The notes below the pieces were generated by a model. That model was not told the origin of the DNA. It worked only from the letters and a program-made list of their open reading frames with translations, and did no database searches. DNA of 32,296 bases from Deltaproteobacteria bacterium (lineage in GTDB: Bacteria; Desulfobacterota; GWC2-55-46; DRQE01): NCBI GenBank assembly GCA_016219105.1, contig JACRCI010000019.1, forward strand, positions 1-32,296. Reading direction: 5' to 3'. Positions 7,261 through 15,269 of this stretch are shown piece by piece (positions within the stretch are counted from its first letter, which is position 1; each line of letters opens with the position of its first letter). The translations under genes and the position numbers were made by a program.

Positions 7261-7507
7261 AATACAAGATGCTGAAACGAGTTCAGCATGACAACTTTAC
7301 TTCTGTCACCCTGAACTTGTTTCAGGGTCTGTACTTTAAGGCAGAAATACGGGATGATGAAATGAATTCAGCATGACAACTTTACTTCTGTCACCCTGAA
7401 CTTGTTTCAGGGTCTGTACTTCAAGGCAGAAATACGAGATGCTGAAATAAATTCAGCATGACAACTTTACTTCTGTCACCCTGAACTTGTTTCAGGGCAG
7501 CATGACA
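7261..7507. repeat. 85-bp tandem repeat of family C before cpaF
   Basis: Three head-to-tail units start at 7261, 7346 and 7431 (exact 85-bp period); the third is cut short at about 7507. Each reads AATAC.AGATGCTGAAA ... TTCAGCATGACAACTTTAC then TTCTGTCACCCTGAACTTG and TTTCAGGG. Each unit holds two inverted-repeat hairpins (GCTGAA/TTCAGC and CCCTGAA/TTCAGGG). Units differ by only a few bases, so the duplication is recent or homogenised. Confidence 0.9.
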
Positions 7508-7526
7508 TAATAAAAGGAGTCCAGCC

Positions 7527-8843
7527 ATGGCATACAGAGAGGGAGATATGGCGCAGAGGAGGGCGGTGCCCTCCAGGCTCGACGCATACCAGAGCCTGAA
7601 GGCCCGGATACACCGCAGGCTCATAGAGAGCCTCGACCTGACGAACGCCGGCTTCGCGGAGAAAGACTTCCTCCGCCAGGAGATAGACCGCATAGTGGAG
7701 GGGCTGATTATCGAGGAAGGCGTCCCCATGAGCAAGGTGGAGCGGGAGAGCCTCATAACCGACATAATCCACGAGACCTTCGGCCTCGGGCCCCTCGAGC
7801 CGCTTTTGGCCGACCCGGACATAGCCGACATACTCGTGAACCGCCACGACCAGGTCTACGTGGAGAAGTTCGGCAAACTCTACAAGGCCGACCTCATATT
7901 CCGCGACAACAACCACCTCCTCCAGATAATAGACAGGATAGTGTCCAAGGTGGGCCGCAGGGTGGACGAAAGTTCCCCTTACGTGGACGCGAGGCTCCCG
8001 GACGGCTCGAGGGTCAACGCCATAATACCGCCTCTGGCGCTGGACGGGCCGGTTCTTTCCATAAGGAGGTTCGGCGTAAGCCCTCTGAAGATGAGCGACC
8101 TCTTGAATTTCGGCACCATGAACCACAATATGGCGAAGGTGCTCGAGGGCTGCGTCAAGGCGCGGATGAATATGCTCATATCCGGCGGAAGCGGCACGGG
8201 CAAGACAACGCTGCTGAACATCATGTCGGAGTCCGTGACGAATAACGAAAGGGTAATAAGCATCGAGGACTCGGCCGAGCTTCAACTGAAGCAGGAGCAC
8301 GTCGTGAGGCTCGAGACCCGGCCGCCGAACATAGAGGGCAAGGGCGAGGTCACCCAGAGGGACCTCTTGAGGAACGCCCTCAGGATGAGGCCCGACAGGA
8401 TAATAATCGGAGAGGTAAGGGGCGGGGAGGCCCTCGACATGCTCCAGGCCATGAACACCGGACACGACGGCTCGCTTTCGACCATCCACGCCAATTCCAC
8501 GAGGGACGCGATGATGAGGCTCGAGACCATGGTATTGATGGCCGGGATGGACCTGCCGGAGAGGGCCATAAAGGAGCAGATATCCTCGGCCATAAACGTC
8601 GTGGTGCAGCTCACCAGGCTCTCCGACGGCACGAGGAAGGTGGTCCGCGTGTCCGAGATAACCGGGATGGAGGGGAACACCATCGTGATGCAGGACATAT
8701 TCATATTCGAGAGAAAAGGCGTGGGCCCCAGCGGCGCGGTCCTCGGCGATTTCACGCCAACCGGGGTGAGGCCCAGGTTCCTCGACAAGCTCAATATCAT
8801 GGGCATAGACATCCCCATAAACGTGTTCGAGAAACTCACATGA
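7527..8843 (+). CDS. cpaF: Tad pilus assembly ATPase CpaF/TadA
   Basis: A 438-residue secretion ATPase of the GspE/VirB11 superfamily that powers pilus assembly on the cytoplasmic side of the inner membrane. An N-terminal domain (about 20-200: [33 protein letters not shown]) precedes the nucleotide-binding core. That core has Walker [12 protein letters not shown] (about 218-228), an Asp box [11 protein letters not shown], the Walker B region [20 protein letters not shown], and the His box [17 protein letters not shown] lies 7 nt before the ATG and directly follows repeat DNA. The stop overlaps the tadB start (ATGA), so cpaF and tadB are translationally coupled. The length is normal for the family. 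Confidence 0.96.
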   Translation: MAYREGDMAQRRAVPSRLDAYQSLKARIHRRLIESLDLTNAGFAEKDFLRQEIDRIVEGLIIEEGVPMSKVERESLITDIIHETFGLGPLEPLLADPDIADILVNRHDQVYVEKFGKLYKADLIFRDNNHLLQIIDRIVSKVGRRVDESSPYVDARLPDGSRVNAIIPPLALDGPVLSIRRFGVSPLKMSDLLNFGTMNHNMAKVLEGCVKARMNMLISGGSGTGKTTLLNIMSESVTNNERVISIEDSAELQLKQEHVVRLETRPPNIEGKGEVTQRDLLRNALRMRPDRIIIGEVRGGEALDMLQAMNTGHDGSLSTIHANSTRDAMMRLETMVLMAGMDLPERAIKEQISSAINVVVQLTRLSDGTRKVVRVSEITGMEGNTIVMQDIFIFERKGVGPSGAVLGDFTPTGVRPRFLDKLNIMGIDIPINVFEKLT

Positions 8844-9808
8844 CGGCGTTCAACATAGTCCTTTTATTTTTTATCGCGTTCTTCCTGGCGGTGATCGCCG
8901 TGTACCTCTGGTACGCGGCCTACAGGACCTCGCCGCGGTATCTCCTTAAAAAGCGCATGAGGAGCCTCGCGGTGGACACCTCGGACAGGAGGTTCCCGCA
9001 GGAACTCAGGGTGGAGATACTCGGGGATATGAGCCCGCTGGACAAGCTGCTGCTCCGGTTCCCGGCGACGAAGACGCTCGATAAGCTCATAAACACCGCC
9101 GGCGTCAAGGTCGGCGTGAAGACGTTCCTCCTTTTAATCCCGGCCTTTGCCGTTATTTTTTACATGATAGGGCTCCTCTTTGGCATCGGCGCGGCGTTTT
9201 CCCTTTTACTCGCGCCCGTCGGCGCCGCCGCGCCTTTCTATTATCTGTACGTCAAAAAGCAGAAGAGGCTCAAGCGGTTTACCGAGCAGCTGCCCGACGC
9301 CGTGGACATGGTCGCGCGCTCGCTCAAGGCCGGGCATTCGCTCGGCGCGGCGTTGCAGCTCGTGGGCAACGAGCTGCCCGACCCGGCCGGCGGTCTTTTC
9401 AAGACCGCCTACGAGGAGCAGTCCCTCGGGCTTTCCATGAGGGAGGCGCTCGACCATATATCCAGGCTCATGCCGAGCAACGACCTGAGGTTTTTAGTCC
9501 TGGCCACGAACATCCACAGGGAGGTCGGCGGGAACCTCGGGGAGATACTCGAAAGACTCGCGCAGACGATAAGGGAGAGGCTCAGGATACGCAGGCAGGT
9601 CAGGGTCTACACGGCGCAGGCCCGGCTCTCGGGATACGTTCTTTCGGGCACCCCGCTTTTCATGGCGGTTTTATTATATTTCATGTTCCCCGGCTATATA
9701 CAGGAGCTTTTCACGGTGAAGTGGGGCACATACGCCGTATACATAGCCGTGGCCGCGCAGGTCGCGGGCTTTTTAGTGATAAAGAAGATAATAAACATAA
9801 AGATATGA
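8840..9808 (+). CDS. tadB: Tad pilus inner-membrane platform protein TadB
   Basis: A 322-residue integral membrane protein of the GspF family. Membrane segments are visible at about residues 4-26, 93-133 (two helices: [20 protein letters not shown] and [20 protein letters not shown]), 266-285 and 295-315. The cytoplasmic F-domain between them carries [23 protein letters not shown] and [20 protein letters not shown], the family's two conserved motifs. With TadC it forms the platform on which the CpaF ATPase acts. Its ATGA start overlaps the cpaF stop, and tadC follows after 19 nt, so cpaF-tadB-tadC form one compact unit without repeats. Confidence 0.94.
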   Translation: MTAFNIVLLFFIAFFLAVIAVYLWYAAYRTSPRYLLKKRMRSLAVDTSDRRFPQELRVEILGDMSPLDKLLLRFPATKTLDKLINTAGVKVGVKTFLLLIPAFAVIFYMIGLLFGIGAAFSLLLAPVGAAAPFYYLYVKKQKRLKRFTEQLPDAVDMVARSLKAGHSLGAALQLVGNELPDPAGGLFKTAYEEQSLGLSMREALDHISRLMPSNDLRFLVLATNIHREVGGNLGEILERLAQTIRERLRIRRQVRVYTAQARLSGYVLSGTPLFMAVLLYFMFPGYIQELFTVKWGTYAVYIAVAAQVAGFLVIKKIINIKI

Positions 9809-9827
9809 CCTCAGACCGGATGGAGCC

Positions 9828-10748
9828 ATGCCGCTCGTCGCGCCCATAATCCTGATATTCTTAGGAACGGCCGGGATGCTTTTTTCCGCCATATATCTGC
9901 TTTTCCCCGGCAAGACCGTACTCAAGGAGAGGCTTGAGAGCCTTGCCGACGAGGGGAAAGGGGCCGGGAAAACGCCGTTCGCAAGGACTCAGTCCAAGTG
10001 GCGGGGCTTCCTCGAACGTCTCGGGAAAAGGGTCCCCTTGAGGCCGCAGGAGTACGGCAAATACAGGAAGATGCTCGTTGGGGCCGGCATACCCGGGGAG
10101 ATGATGCCGGTGTTGATGGGGTTCAAGCTCGTGTTCGCGGTCGTTGCGCCGTGGGCATACATCGTGTTTTACGGCATACCGGCGAGGCAGGGCATGGTCA
10201 CGATAGCCGCCATTTCGGCGATATGCGCGGTTGTCGGTTTTATCGTCCCGTCCCTGTGGCTTTCGAGGATGGTAAAGAGGAGGCGGCTCAGGATATTCAA
10301 CGACCTCCCGGACATCCTCGACATAATGACGGTCTGCGTGGAGGCGGGCCTCTCGATTGACGCCTCGATGATAAGGATAGCCGAGGACGAGGAGTTCGGG
10401 AAAAGCCCGCTCGCCGGGGAGATGAAGATAGTCATAAGGGAGACGCGGCTCGGCAAGCCCAGGGGCGAGGCGTTACGGGACATGGCGGAGAAGGTCGGCG
10501 TTGACGACCTGAGGTCCTTCGCCGCGATGCTGGTGCAGACCGAGAGGCTCGGCACGAGCCTCGCCGAATCGCTCCGGGTGCATTCGGACTCGCTCAGGGT
10601 CAAAAGGAGGCAGAAGGCCGAGGAAGAGGCGGCAAAGACGACCGTAAAACTCGTCTTCCCGCTCGTGTTCCTCCTTTTCCCGGCCATGTTCGTGGTGATA
10701 CTCATACCCGCGGTAATAAGGATCGCGCGGCTGTTTGCCCAGTTTTAA
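9828..10748 (+). CDS. tadC: Tad pilus inner-membrane platform protein TadC
   Basis: A 306-residue GspF-family paralogue of TadB. Hydrophobic segments lie near residues 3-24, 88-108, 122-144 and 270-295. The soluble F-domain shows DLPDILDIMTVCVEAGLSIDASMIRIAED (about 160-188), the motif that distinguishes the TadB/TadC pair, and DDLRSFAAMLVQTERLGTSLAESLR (about 225-249). It starts at an ATG 19 nt after tadB with GGAG only 2 nt before it, an unusually short spacing, so coupling to tadB is likely. It is the last recognisable Tad gene in this cluster. Confidence 0.94.
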   Translation: MPLVAPIILIFLGTAGMLFSAIYLLFPGKTVLKERLESLADEGKGAGKTPFARTQSKWRGFLERLGKRVPLRPQEYGKYRKMLVGAGIPGEMMPVLMGFKLVFAVVAPWAYIVFYGIPARQGMVTIAAISAICAVVGFIVPSLWLSRMVKRRRLRIFNDLPDILDIMTVCVEAGLSIDASMIRIAEDEEFGKSPLAGEMKIVIRETRLGKPRGEALRDMAEKVGVDDLRSFAAMLVQTERLGTSLAESLRVHSDSLRVKRRQKAEEEAAKTTVKLVFPLVFLLFPAMFVVILIPAVIRIARLFAQF

Positions 10749-10933
10749 TCCCCTTTCGGGGTTTAATTCCCCGCGGCTTGCCGCGCATGTCGTTTCCTCT
10801 CCCCTTAGGGGAGAGGACTGAGGTGAGGGGGAAATGCCCGCAGGCTACGGCGCCCCCTCTAAGATACCCCAAAGTCAAGCTTTGGGGAGGTTCATTGTGC
10901 AGATGGACTTTTTCAGCAGCCTGAGAAAAAACG
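10749..10933. repeat. tadC-DUF192 spacer with hairpins and a family A copy
   Basis: Holds ATCCCCTTTCGGGGTTTAAT at the tadC end (weak terminator-like), a family A palindrome CCTCTCCCC-tta-GGGGAGAGG (about 10796-10816, with GAGGTGAGGGGG tail), a perfect hairpin CCCCAAAG-tcaag-CTTTGGGG (10867-10887) followed by GAGGTTCATT, and TTTTTCAGCAGCCTGAGAAA (about 10911-10930). Related GAACCTCCC and TTTTTTCAGCAGCCTGA sequences recur near 24.2-24.4 kb. Confidence 0.65.
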
Positions 10934-11305
10934 GTGTCATTCAGGGCTTTAAACCTCAGGACGGGCGGAGAGCTTGCCGATAACGTGGCAACGGCCGAGA
11001 GTGTCTTTGGCCGGATGAGGGGCCTTATCGGGAAAAAGGGTTTGAAAAAGGGCGAGGCCCTGCTCATCAGGCCCTGCAGGGGGGTCCACACGCTGGGGAT
11101 GAGGTTCCCGATAGACGTGCTTTTCCTCGATTCAGGGGGAAGGGTCGTCGGGATACGGGAGAACATGCCGCCCATGAGGTTGTCCTGGTTTTTTTTAAAG
11201 GCAGAGGCGGCGCTGGAATTACCCGCCGGGACAGTATCCTCCACCGGGACAATGGTCGGCGATGTGATAGCAATCGGCGCTCCGTCCTTGACGGGCGGCG
11301 CATGA
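10934..11305 (+). CDS. DUF192 family protein
   Basis: A 123-residue DUF192 protein of unknown biochemical role. The family pattern is clear: AESVFGRMRGLIGKKGLKKGEALLI (about 20-44), then the core HTLGMRFPIDVLFLDSGGRVV (about 52-72), and LELPAGTV (about 94-101). DUF192 proteins are small beta-rich domains, often exported; this copy has no signal peptide from the GTG start used here. No good ribosome site precedes the GTG, and the upstream DNA is repeat-derived, so the start is uncertain. It is often found near Tad or type II secretion genes, which fits its place right after tadC. It ends 4 nt before the next gene. Confidence 0.8.
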   Translation: MSFRALNLRTGGELADNVATAESVFGRMRGLIGKKGLKKGEALLIRPCRGVHTLGMRFPIDVLFLDSGGRVVGIRENMPPMRLSWFFLKAEAALELPAGTVSSTGTMVGDVIAIGAPSLTGGA

Positions 11306-11309
11306 AGAG

Positions 11310-12959
11310 ATGGAATACCGGATAAGACCCCGCCTGATATACCTCCTCATACTCAACGCGGTCTTTGTCATCTATTTACAGACGTTTTCCTTCCCCTTCC
11401 ACTTCGACGACGCGAGCGGCATCGTGGATAACGTCAGTATCCGCGCCCTCGCTAATTTCCGGCCGTCGTGGACGGCCGGCGGGCCTCTGCCGGGGCAGAG
11501 ATACGTGGGTATGCTGTCCTTTGCGCTGAACTACCGGCTCGGCGGCCTCAACGTCCTGGGCTATCACATGGTGAATAACGCCGTCCATTTCATAAACGGC
11601 ATCCTCGTCCTGCATCTGGTGCTCCTGACGCTTGATACCCCGGCGATGGAGCGGCCTAACCAGCCGTCCTCGACGGCCAGCCAGCCGTCCTCGACGGTGT
11701 CGGCGCCCGAGCTTGCGGTGAGGTGGTTTATGGCCACGGCCGCAAGCCTTATATTCGTGGCGCACCCGGTACAGACGCAGGCCGTAACCTACATCGTCCA
11801 GCGGTTCACTTCCCTTGCGACCCTTTTTTACCTCCTTTCCATTATTCTTTACGCGAAGGCGAGGCTTGAGTCTCAGCCAACCGGCCCTGCCCTGGGCAAA
11901 AGGACCGCGCTCTTTTACGCCGGGTCGCTGGTGAGCGCGGTCCTGGCCATGAAGACAAAGGAGATAAGCTTCACCCTGCCTTTTGTGATAGCCCTTTACG
12001 AATTCGTCTTTTTCAAGGACGGCTGGAAAAAGAGGTTTCTTTATATCTTCCCCTTCCTCTTGACGCTCGCCATAATACCTCTAAGCGTAATCGGAGCGGG
12101 GGTGGCTGGAGAAAGACCCCTGGCCAATGTATTCAACGACCTGGCGAGGCCCCTGTACGAAAAGGCGGTCATCACCAGGGGCGTCTATCTCCTGACCCAG
12201 ACGAGGGTGATGGTGACCTACGTAAGGCTTCTGTTCCTTCCGGTAAACCAGAACCTCGACTACGACTACCCGCTTTACGGCTCTTTCCTTGAGCCGGGGG
12301 TGTTTTTATCGTTCCTGTTCCTCCTTTCCATTATCGCGGCCGCGCTGTATCTTTTCATGCGTTCGAGGAAGACCGGCAACGGCCACGGCCTTTTGATTTC
12401 TTTCGGGATATTCTGGTTTTTCATAACGCTCTCGGTTGAATCGAGCGTGATACCCATAAAGGACGTGATATTCGAGCACAGGCTGTATCTGCCGGGCATC
12501 GGTGCTATAATAGCTTTTACCTCTTGCGCGTTCTACGCGTTCGAGCGTATGAAAATAAACATGGCCGTCGCGGCAACGGTTTTAATCGCAACCACGGTCC
12601 TGCCGCTGGGAGCGGCCGCTTACATGAGGAACCGTATCTGGAGGGACGGGCTTACCCTCTGGTCGGACGTCGCGGCAAAGAGCCCGGCCAAGGCGAGAGG
12701 GCACATCAACCTCGGCCATTATTACGCCGACGCCGGACGGCTGGACGACGCCGTCCGGGAGATGAAACTCGCCATAAGGCTCAAACCGTCCGATGCCGCG
12801 GCGTATTACAACCTCGGCGTTGTCTACAGGGACAAGGGCATGGTGAACGACGCGATAGGGGAATTTAAAGAGGCGTTGAACATGGAGCCGTCCCATGAAA
12901 AGGCCAAAAAGGCGCTGAAATCCCTTTCCGCATTTCCGGGGCAGGCTGAAGGATCATGA
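11310..12959 (+). CDS. TMTC-like multi-pass membrane protein with C-terminal TPR repeats
   Basis: A 549-residue integral membrane protein. The N-terminus (YLLILNAVFVIYLQTFSFPF then HFDDASGIVDN) carries the acidic Asp-Asp pair after the first helix that is typical of GT-C / O-mannosyltransferase-like folds. HPVQTQAVTYIVQRF (about 150-165) is the hallmark of bacterial TMTC-like TPR proteins. About ten membrane helices run to residue ~435, followed by tandem TPR units (ARGHINLGHYYADAGRLDDAV, and AAYYNLGVVYRDKGMVNDAI, about 460-535). By family analogy it may glycosylate exported proteins, with the pilus a possible substrate; that is inference. Residues 117-130 (NQPSSTASQPSSTV) are two copies of the 21-bp palindromic unit inserted between membrane segments. 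Its stop overlaps the start of the next gene. Confidence 0.75.
   Translation: MEYRIRPRLIYLLILNAVFVIYLQTFSFPFHFDDASGIVDNVSIRALANFRPSWTAGGPLPGQRYVGMLSFALNYRLGGLNVLGYHMVNNAVHFINGILVLHLVLLTLDTPAMERPNQPSSTASQPSSTVSAPELAVRWFMATAASLIFVAHPVQTQAVTYIVQRFTSLATLFYLLSIILYAKARLESQPTGPALGKRTALFYAGSLVSAVLAMKTKEISFTLPFVIALYEFVFFKDGWKKRFLYIFPFLLTLAIIPLSVIGAGVAGERPLANVFNDLARPLYEKAVITRGVYLLTQTRVMVTYVRLLFLPVNQNLDYDYPLYGSFLEPGVFLSFLFLLSIIAAALYLFMRSRKTGNGHGLLISFGIFWFFITLSVESSVIPIKDVIFEHRLYLPGIGAIIAFTSCAFYAFERMKINMAVAATVLIATTVLPLGAAAYMRNRIWRDGLTLWSDVAAKSPAKARGHINLGHYYADAGRLDDAVREMKLAIRLKPSDAAAYYNLGVVYRDKGMVNDAIGEFKEALNMEPSHEKAKKALKSLSAFPGQAEGS
11658..11699 (+). repeat. Two in-frame copies of the 21-bp palindromic unit (family D)
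   Basis: AACCAGCCGTCCTCGACGGC then C, and AGCCAGCCGTCCTCGACGGT then G, directly tandem. The core GCCGTC-CTC-GACGGC is a hairpin. Encodes NQPSSTA-SQPSSTV. Confidence 0.85.
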
Positions 12960-15235
12960 GGATGAACGCGTTCCCATATTTCCTGTATTCACTGACGCTG
13001 CACGCCATTGTGCTGTGGTTTGTCTTCACGCTGTCGGTCTTCAGATTTGGTTTCGGTTCAAAGCCGTTTGAGTTTTATTTCGTTGACCTGACGGCCAACC
13101 AGCCGTCCTCGACGGCCCACCAGCCGTCTTTGACAGGGGGCGAAATGGCCGGGGCCAACGGGTTGGGGGAAAGCGGCGTGAAAGAGACGGTTAACCGGCC
13201 GTCCTCGACGGTCAGCCAACCGTCCTCGACGGTCAAAAAAGCGCGGGGGGTTGAAAAGGCGCAAACCGTCTCGACGGTGAAAGAAAAGGCGCGCACGGAA
13301 ACAACCAACAAGCCGTCCGCGACGGCCGGTGCAAGACCCAAGGAATCTTTCACTGAAACGAAGGTTTCTAAAGGGGCCGGGGGAGCGGCGGTAAGGTCTG
13401 CGGCAAAAAAGAGTTCTGGATCAATGAAAGCCGCCGGGAACGGCCGGATGGCCGGGGCGGGTGAGAGAAAAAATTTAGAGCTTAAAAAGGCCGGGGCCGC
13501 GCAAAAAAGTATGGAAGCAGGGCAGGAAAAGCCTCAGACGGCGCAGAGGCCGTCTGAAACCAAGGGAAAAGGCAAGCCGCCTGAAAGAGTGAAGAAGGCT
13601 CAGGCGCCGAAACCCATATCGTTTGAGGACTCAGACGGCGCTGGAGCTAAGGGCCGCGCCCCAGCTCAACCAACCGACCTTGCCGGCCAATTAGGCGTCC
13701 TCGACAGTGCGCCGCCCGCGCAGGTGACGTCGTTAAAGCCCGACGTGACCGGGGAGGAAGAAACAGAGGAGGCGGTCAAGCTCCGCGCCTCATCTCAACC
13801 AAGCGGCCCTGAGGGCCAATCGGCCGTCCAACCAGCCCAGACGGTAAGCCAGCCGGTTCTGACGGTCAACCAACCGGCCTTGCCGGCCAGCCAGCCGTCC
13901 TCGACGGTTGAGGCTGAAAAAGACCTTCCTGAAGCCGCAACTCAGCAAGCCGGCCCTGCCGATGAAAAACCCGCGGCGGCTGAGGCTGTAAAAAGAAACG
14001 AAATAACCATGCCACCCTCTTCTCCTCTGCCGTCATATCAACAGTCCTCGACGGCCAGCCAGACGACCGCTCCAGTATCTTCAAATGAAGCGGCGGCAAA
14101 GGACGCGGCGCCTCAAATGACCCCTACGCTTGAAGGGCCCTCTCAGGCGGTTCATTCCACCTCTGCCGCAGAAGTAAAAAAGGACGGAGGGATCGCGGAA
14201 TTTTTATCTCCGGCGATTGAAGAAGTTAAGAAAGAGGCCGTTACGGCCAACCAGCCGTCCTCGCCGGAGAAAGGAACGGACAGAAGGGTATCGGCAAAGG
14301 AGGCAAGAGGCAGCGAGGGCATGGGAACCCGTTATCTCAATACCTTGCCGGGAGGGTTCTTTTACAGCCTTCTTGAGGCATGCACAGTGGACGCGGCTGA
14401 TACGGCGTTTTTGAGCTACATGTCCCGCAACACGGCGTTTCCAAATGAAAAGAATTGGCTTACGACACAGGAAATCCTTGAGGCGCAGAAAGGACAGATG
14501 GCTGAGGGCCCGGCCGGGGGCCCGCGTGGCGGGTTGGATGACACGCGGGGCGGTTTTGCAACAGGGGCGACCGGGGACGGCGGAAGTCTTGCCGGCCCGC
14601 AAACCGGCCTCGCCGGTCTGCTCATAGCCGAGGAAGCCATGCCGTTGGCAATCAGGCAGTCCCTTGCCGAGAAAAAGAGGGACGAAGTCGTTTTAAACGA
14701 CATAAAGATGGAGCTTTCTTTAAAGGCCTTTGGGCCGTGGGATGACGTCTCGGCGTATCTCCTTAAAAGGGGCCATCCATTGGACAAAGGAGCGAAGGGG
14801 CAGAGGAAGCAGCAGCAGAGCACGGTGCCGCTTTCCGAAGATGCGGGCAAGGCCGCCGGGAAGAACAAAAGAGTGTTTTCAGTTGCAAGGGCCGAGGCCG
14901 GGGTATATACTTTTGTCATAGAAAACAAGGTGGAGCCGTCAGGGACGGCTGGCACGCCTCGCGGCGACGCGGGTGGGCCGTTGAAGACGGCCGGCGGGAA
15001 GGCATACGCGGGCAAACTCCTCATACGTTTCCGCGAGGGAAGGGCGGGCGCCAGGGTTAAGGAATACGCGGTGGATATACCGGCCGGCGGGGCGGTCAAA
15101 TTCAGGTTCGTATTCCCCGAGGCCGTTTTCTGGGATGATGAGGATTGGTTTTCCGGGGTCATAGAGGACGGGAACTCAATAACAAAATACAATTCCACGA
15201 ACGGGTTTTTCTGGAAGGAAGAGAAGGATTTCTGA
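12956..15235 (+). CDS. TonB-like single-pass protein with long repeat-rich linker; function unknown
   Basis: A 759-residue protein that I cannot assign to a family. The N-terminus is TonB-like: short cytosolic tail, a helix at about 8-33 with LTLHAIVLWFVFTLSVF, then PFEFYFVDL. Residues ~45-440 are low-complexity Ala/Lys/Glu/Pro/Ser sequence that would span the periplasm, peppered with copies of the 21-bp palindromic unit (NQPSSTA, SQPSSTV, NQPALPA). Residues ~450-620 and ~640-759 look folded; the C-terminal domain (YAGKLLIRFREG, YAVDIPAGGAVKFRFVFPEA, WFSGVIEDG) is probably beta-rich. It overlaps the stop of the TMTC-like gene by 4 nt and lies 34 nt before the AAA ATPase gene, so the three form one transcription unit. 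Such a protein could link the inner membrane to the outer membrane or pilus; this is inference. Confidence 0.6.
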   Translation: MRMNAFPYFLYSLTLHAIVLWFVFTLSVFRFGFGSKPFEFYFVDLTANQPSSTAHQPSLTGGEMAGANGLGESGVKETVNRPSSTVSQPSSTVKKARGVEKAQTVSTVKEKARTETTNKPSATAGARPKESFTETKVSKGAGGAAVRSAAKKSSGSMKAAGNGRMAGAGERKNLELKKAGAAQKSMEAGQEKPQTAQRPSETKGKGKPPERVKKAQAPKPISFEDSDGAGAKGRAPAQPTDLAGQLGVLDSAPPAQVTSLKPDVTGEEETEEAVKLRASSQPSGPEGQSAVQPAQTVSQPVLTVNQPALPASQPSSTVEAEKDLPEAATQQAGPADEKPAAAEAVKRNEITMPPSSPLPSYQQSSTASQTTAPVSSNEAAAKDAAPQMTPTLEGPSQAVHSTSAAEVKKDGGIAEFLSPAIEEVKKEAVTANQPSSPEKGTDRRVSAKEARGSEGMGTRYLNTLPGGFFYSLLEACTVDAADTAFLSYMSRNTAFPNEKNWLTTQEILEAQKGQMAEGPAGGPRGGLDDTRGGFATGATGDGGSLAGPQTGLAGLLIAEEAMPLAIRQSLAEKKRDEVVLNDIKMELSLKAFGPWDDVSAYLLKRGHPLDKGAKGQRKQQQSTVPLSEDAGKAAGKNKRVFSVARAEAGVYTFVIENKVEPSGTAGTPRGDAGGPLKTAGGKAYAGKLLIRFREGRAGARVKEYAVDIPAGGAVKFRFVFPEAVFWDDEDWFSGVIEDGNSITKYNSTNGFFWKEEKDF
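13097..13138 (+). repeat. Family D units 1-2 in the TonB-like gene
   Basis: Two adjacent 21-nt units reading NQPSSTA and HQPSLTG. The first has a perfect GCCGTC-CTC-GACGGC core; the second has decayed (GCCGTC-TTT-GACAGG). Confidence 0.8.
13193..13327 (+). repeat. Family D units 3-6 in the TonB-like gene
   Basis: NRPSSTV and SQPSSTV in tandem (13193-13234, the second with an ACCGTC-CTC-GACGGT core), a degenerate QTVSTV (about 13262-13279), and NKPSATA (13307-13327, core GCCGTC-CGC-GACGGC). Confidence 0.75.
13847..13909 (+). repeat. Three tandem family D units in the TonB-like gene
   Basis: SQPVLTV, NQPALPA and SQPSSTV, each exactly 21 nt, preceded by a decayed run (about 13792-13846). Further isolated copies in the same gene are at about 14036-14062, 14249-14269, 14603-14617 (ACCGGC-CTC-GCCGGT, read in a different frame) and 14935-14949 (GCCGTC-AGG-GACGGC). 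Confidence 0.75.
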
Positions 15236-15269
15236 GCTGCTGAAAACACCTGACGCGGAGAGCCGGACC

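Noticed and set aside
7176-7376. Small plus-strand protein
   Set aside because: It consists entirely of family B and C repeat sequence, with repeated peptide fragments and no ribosome site.
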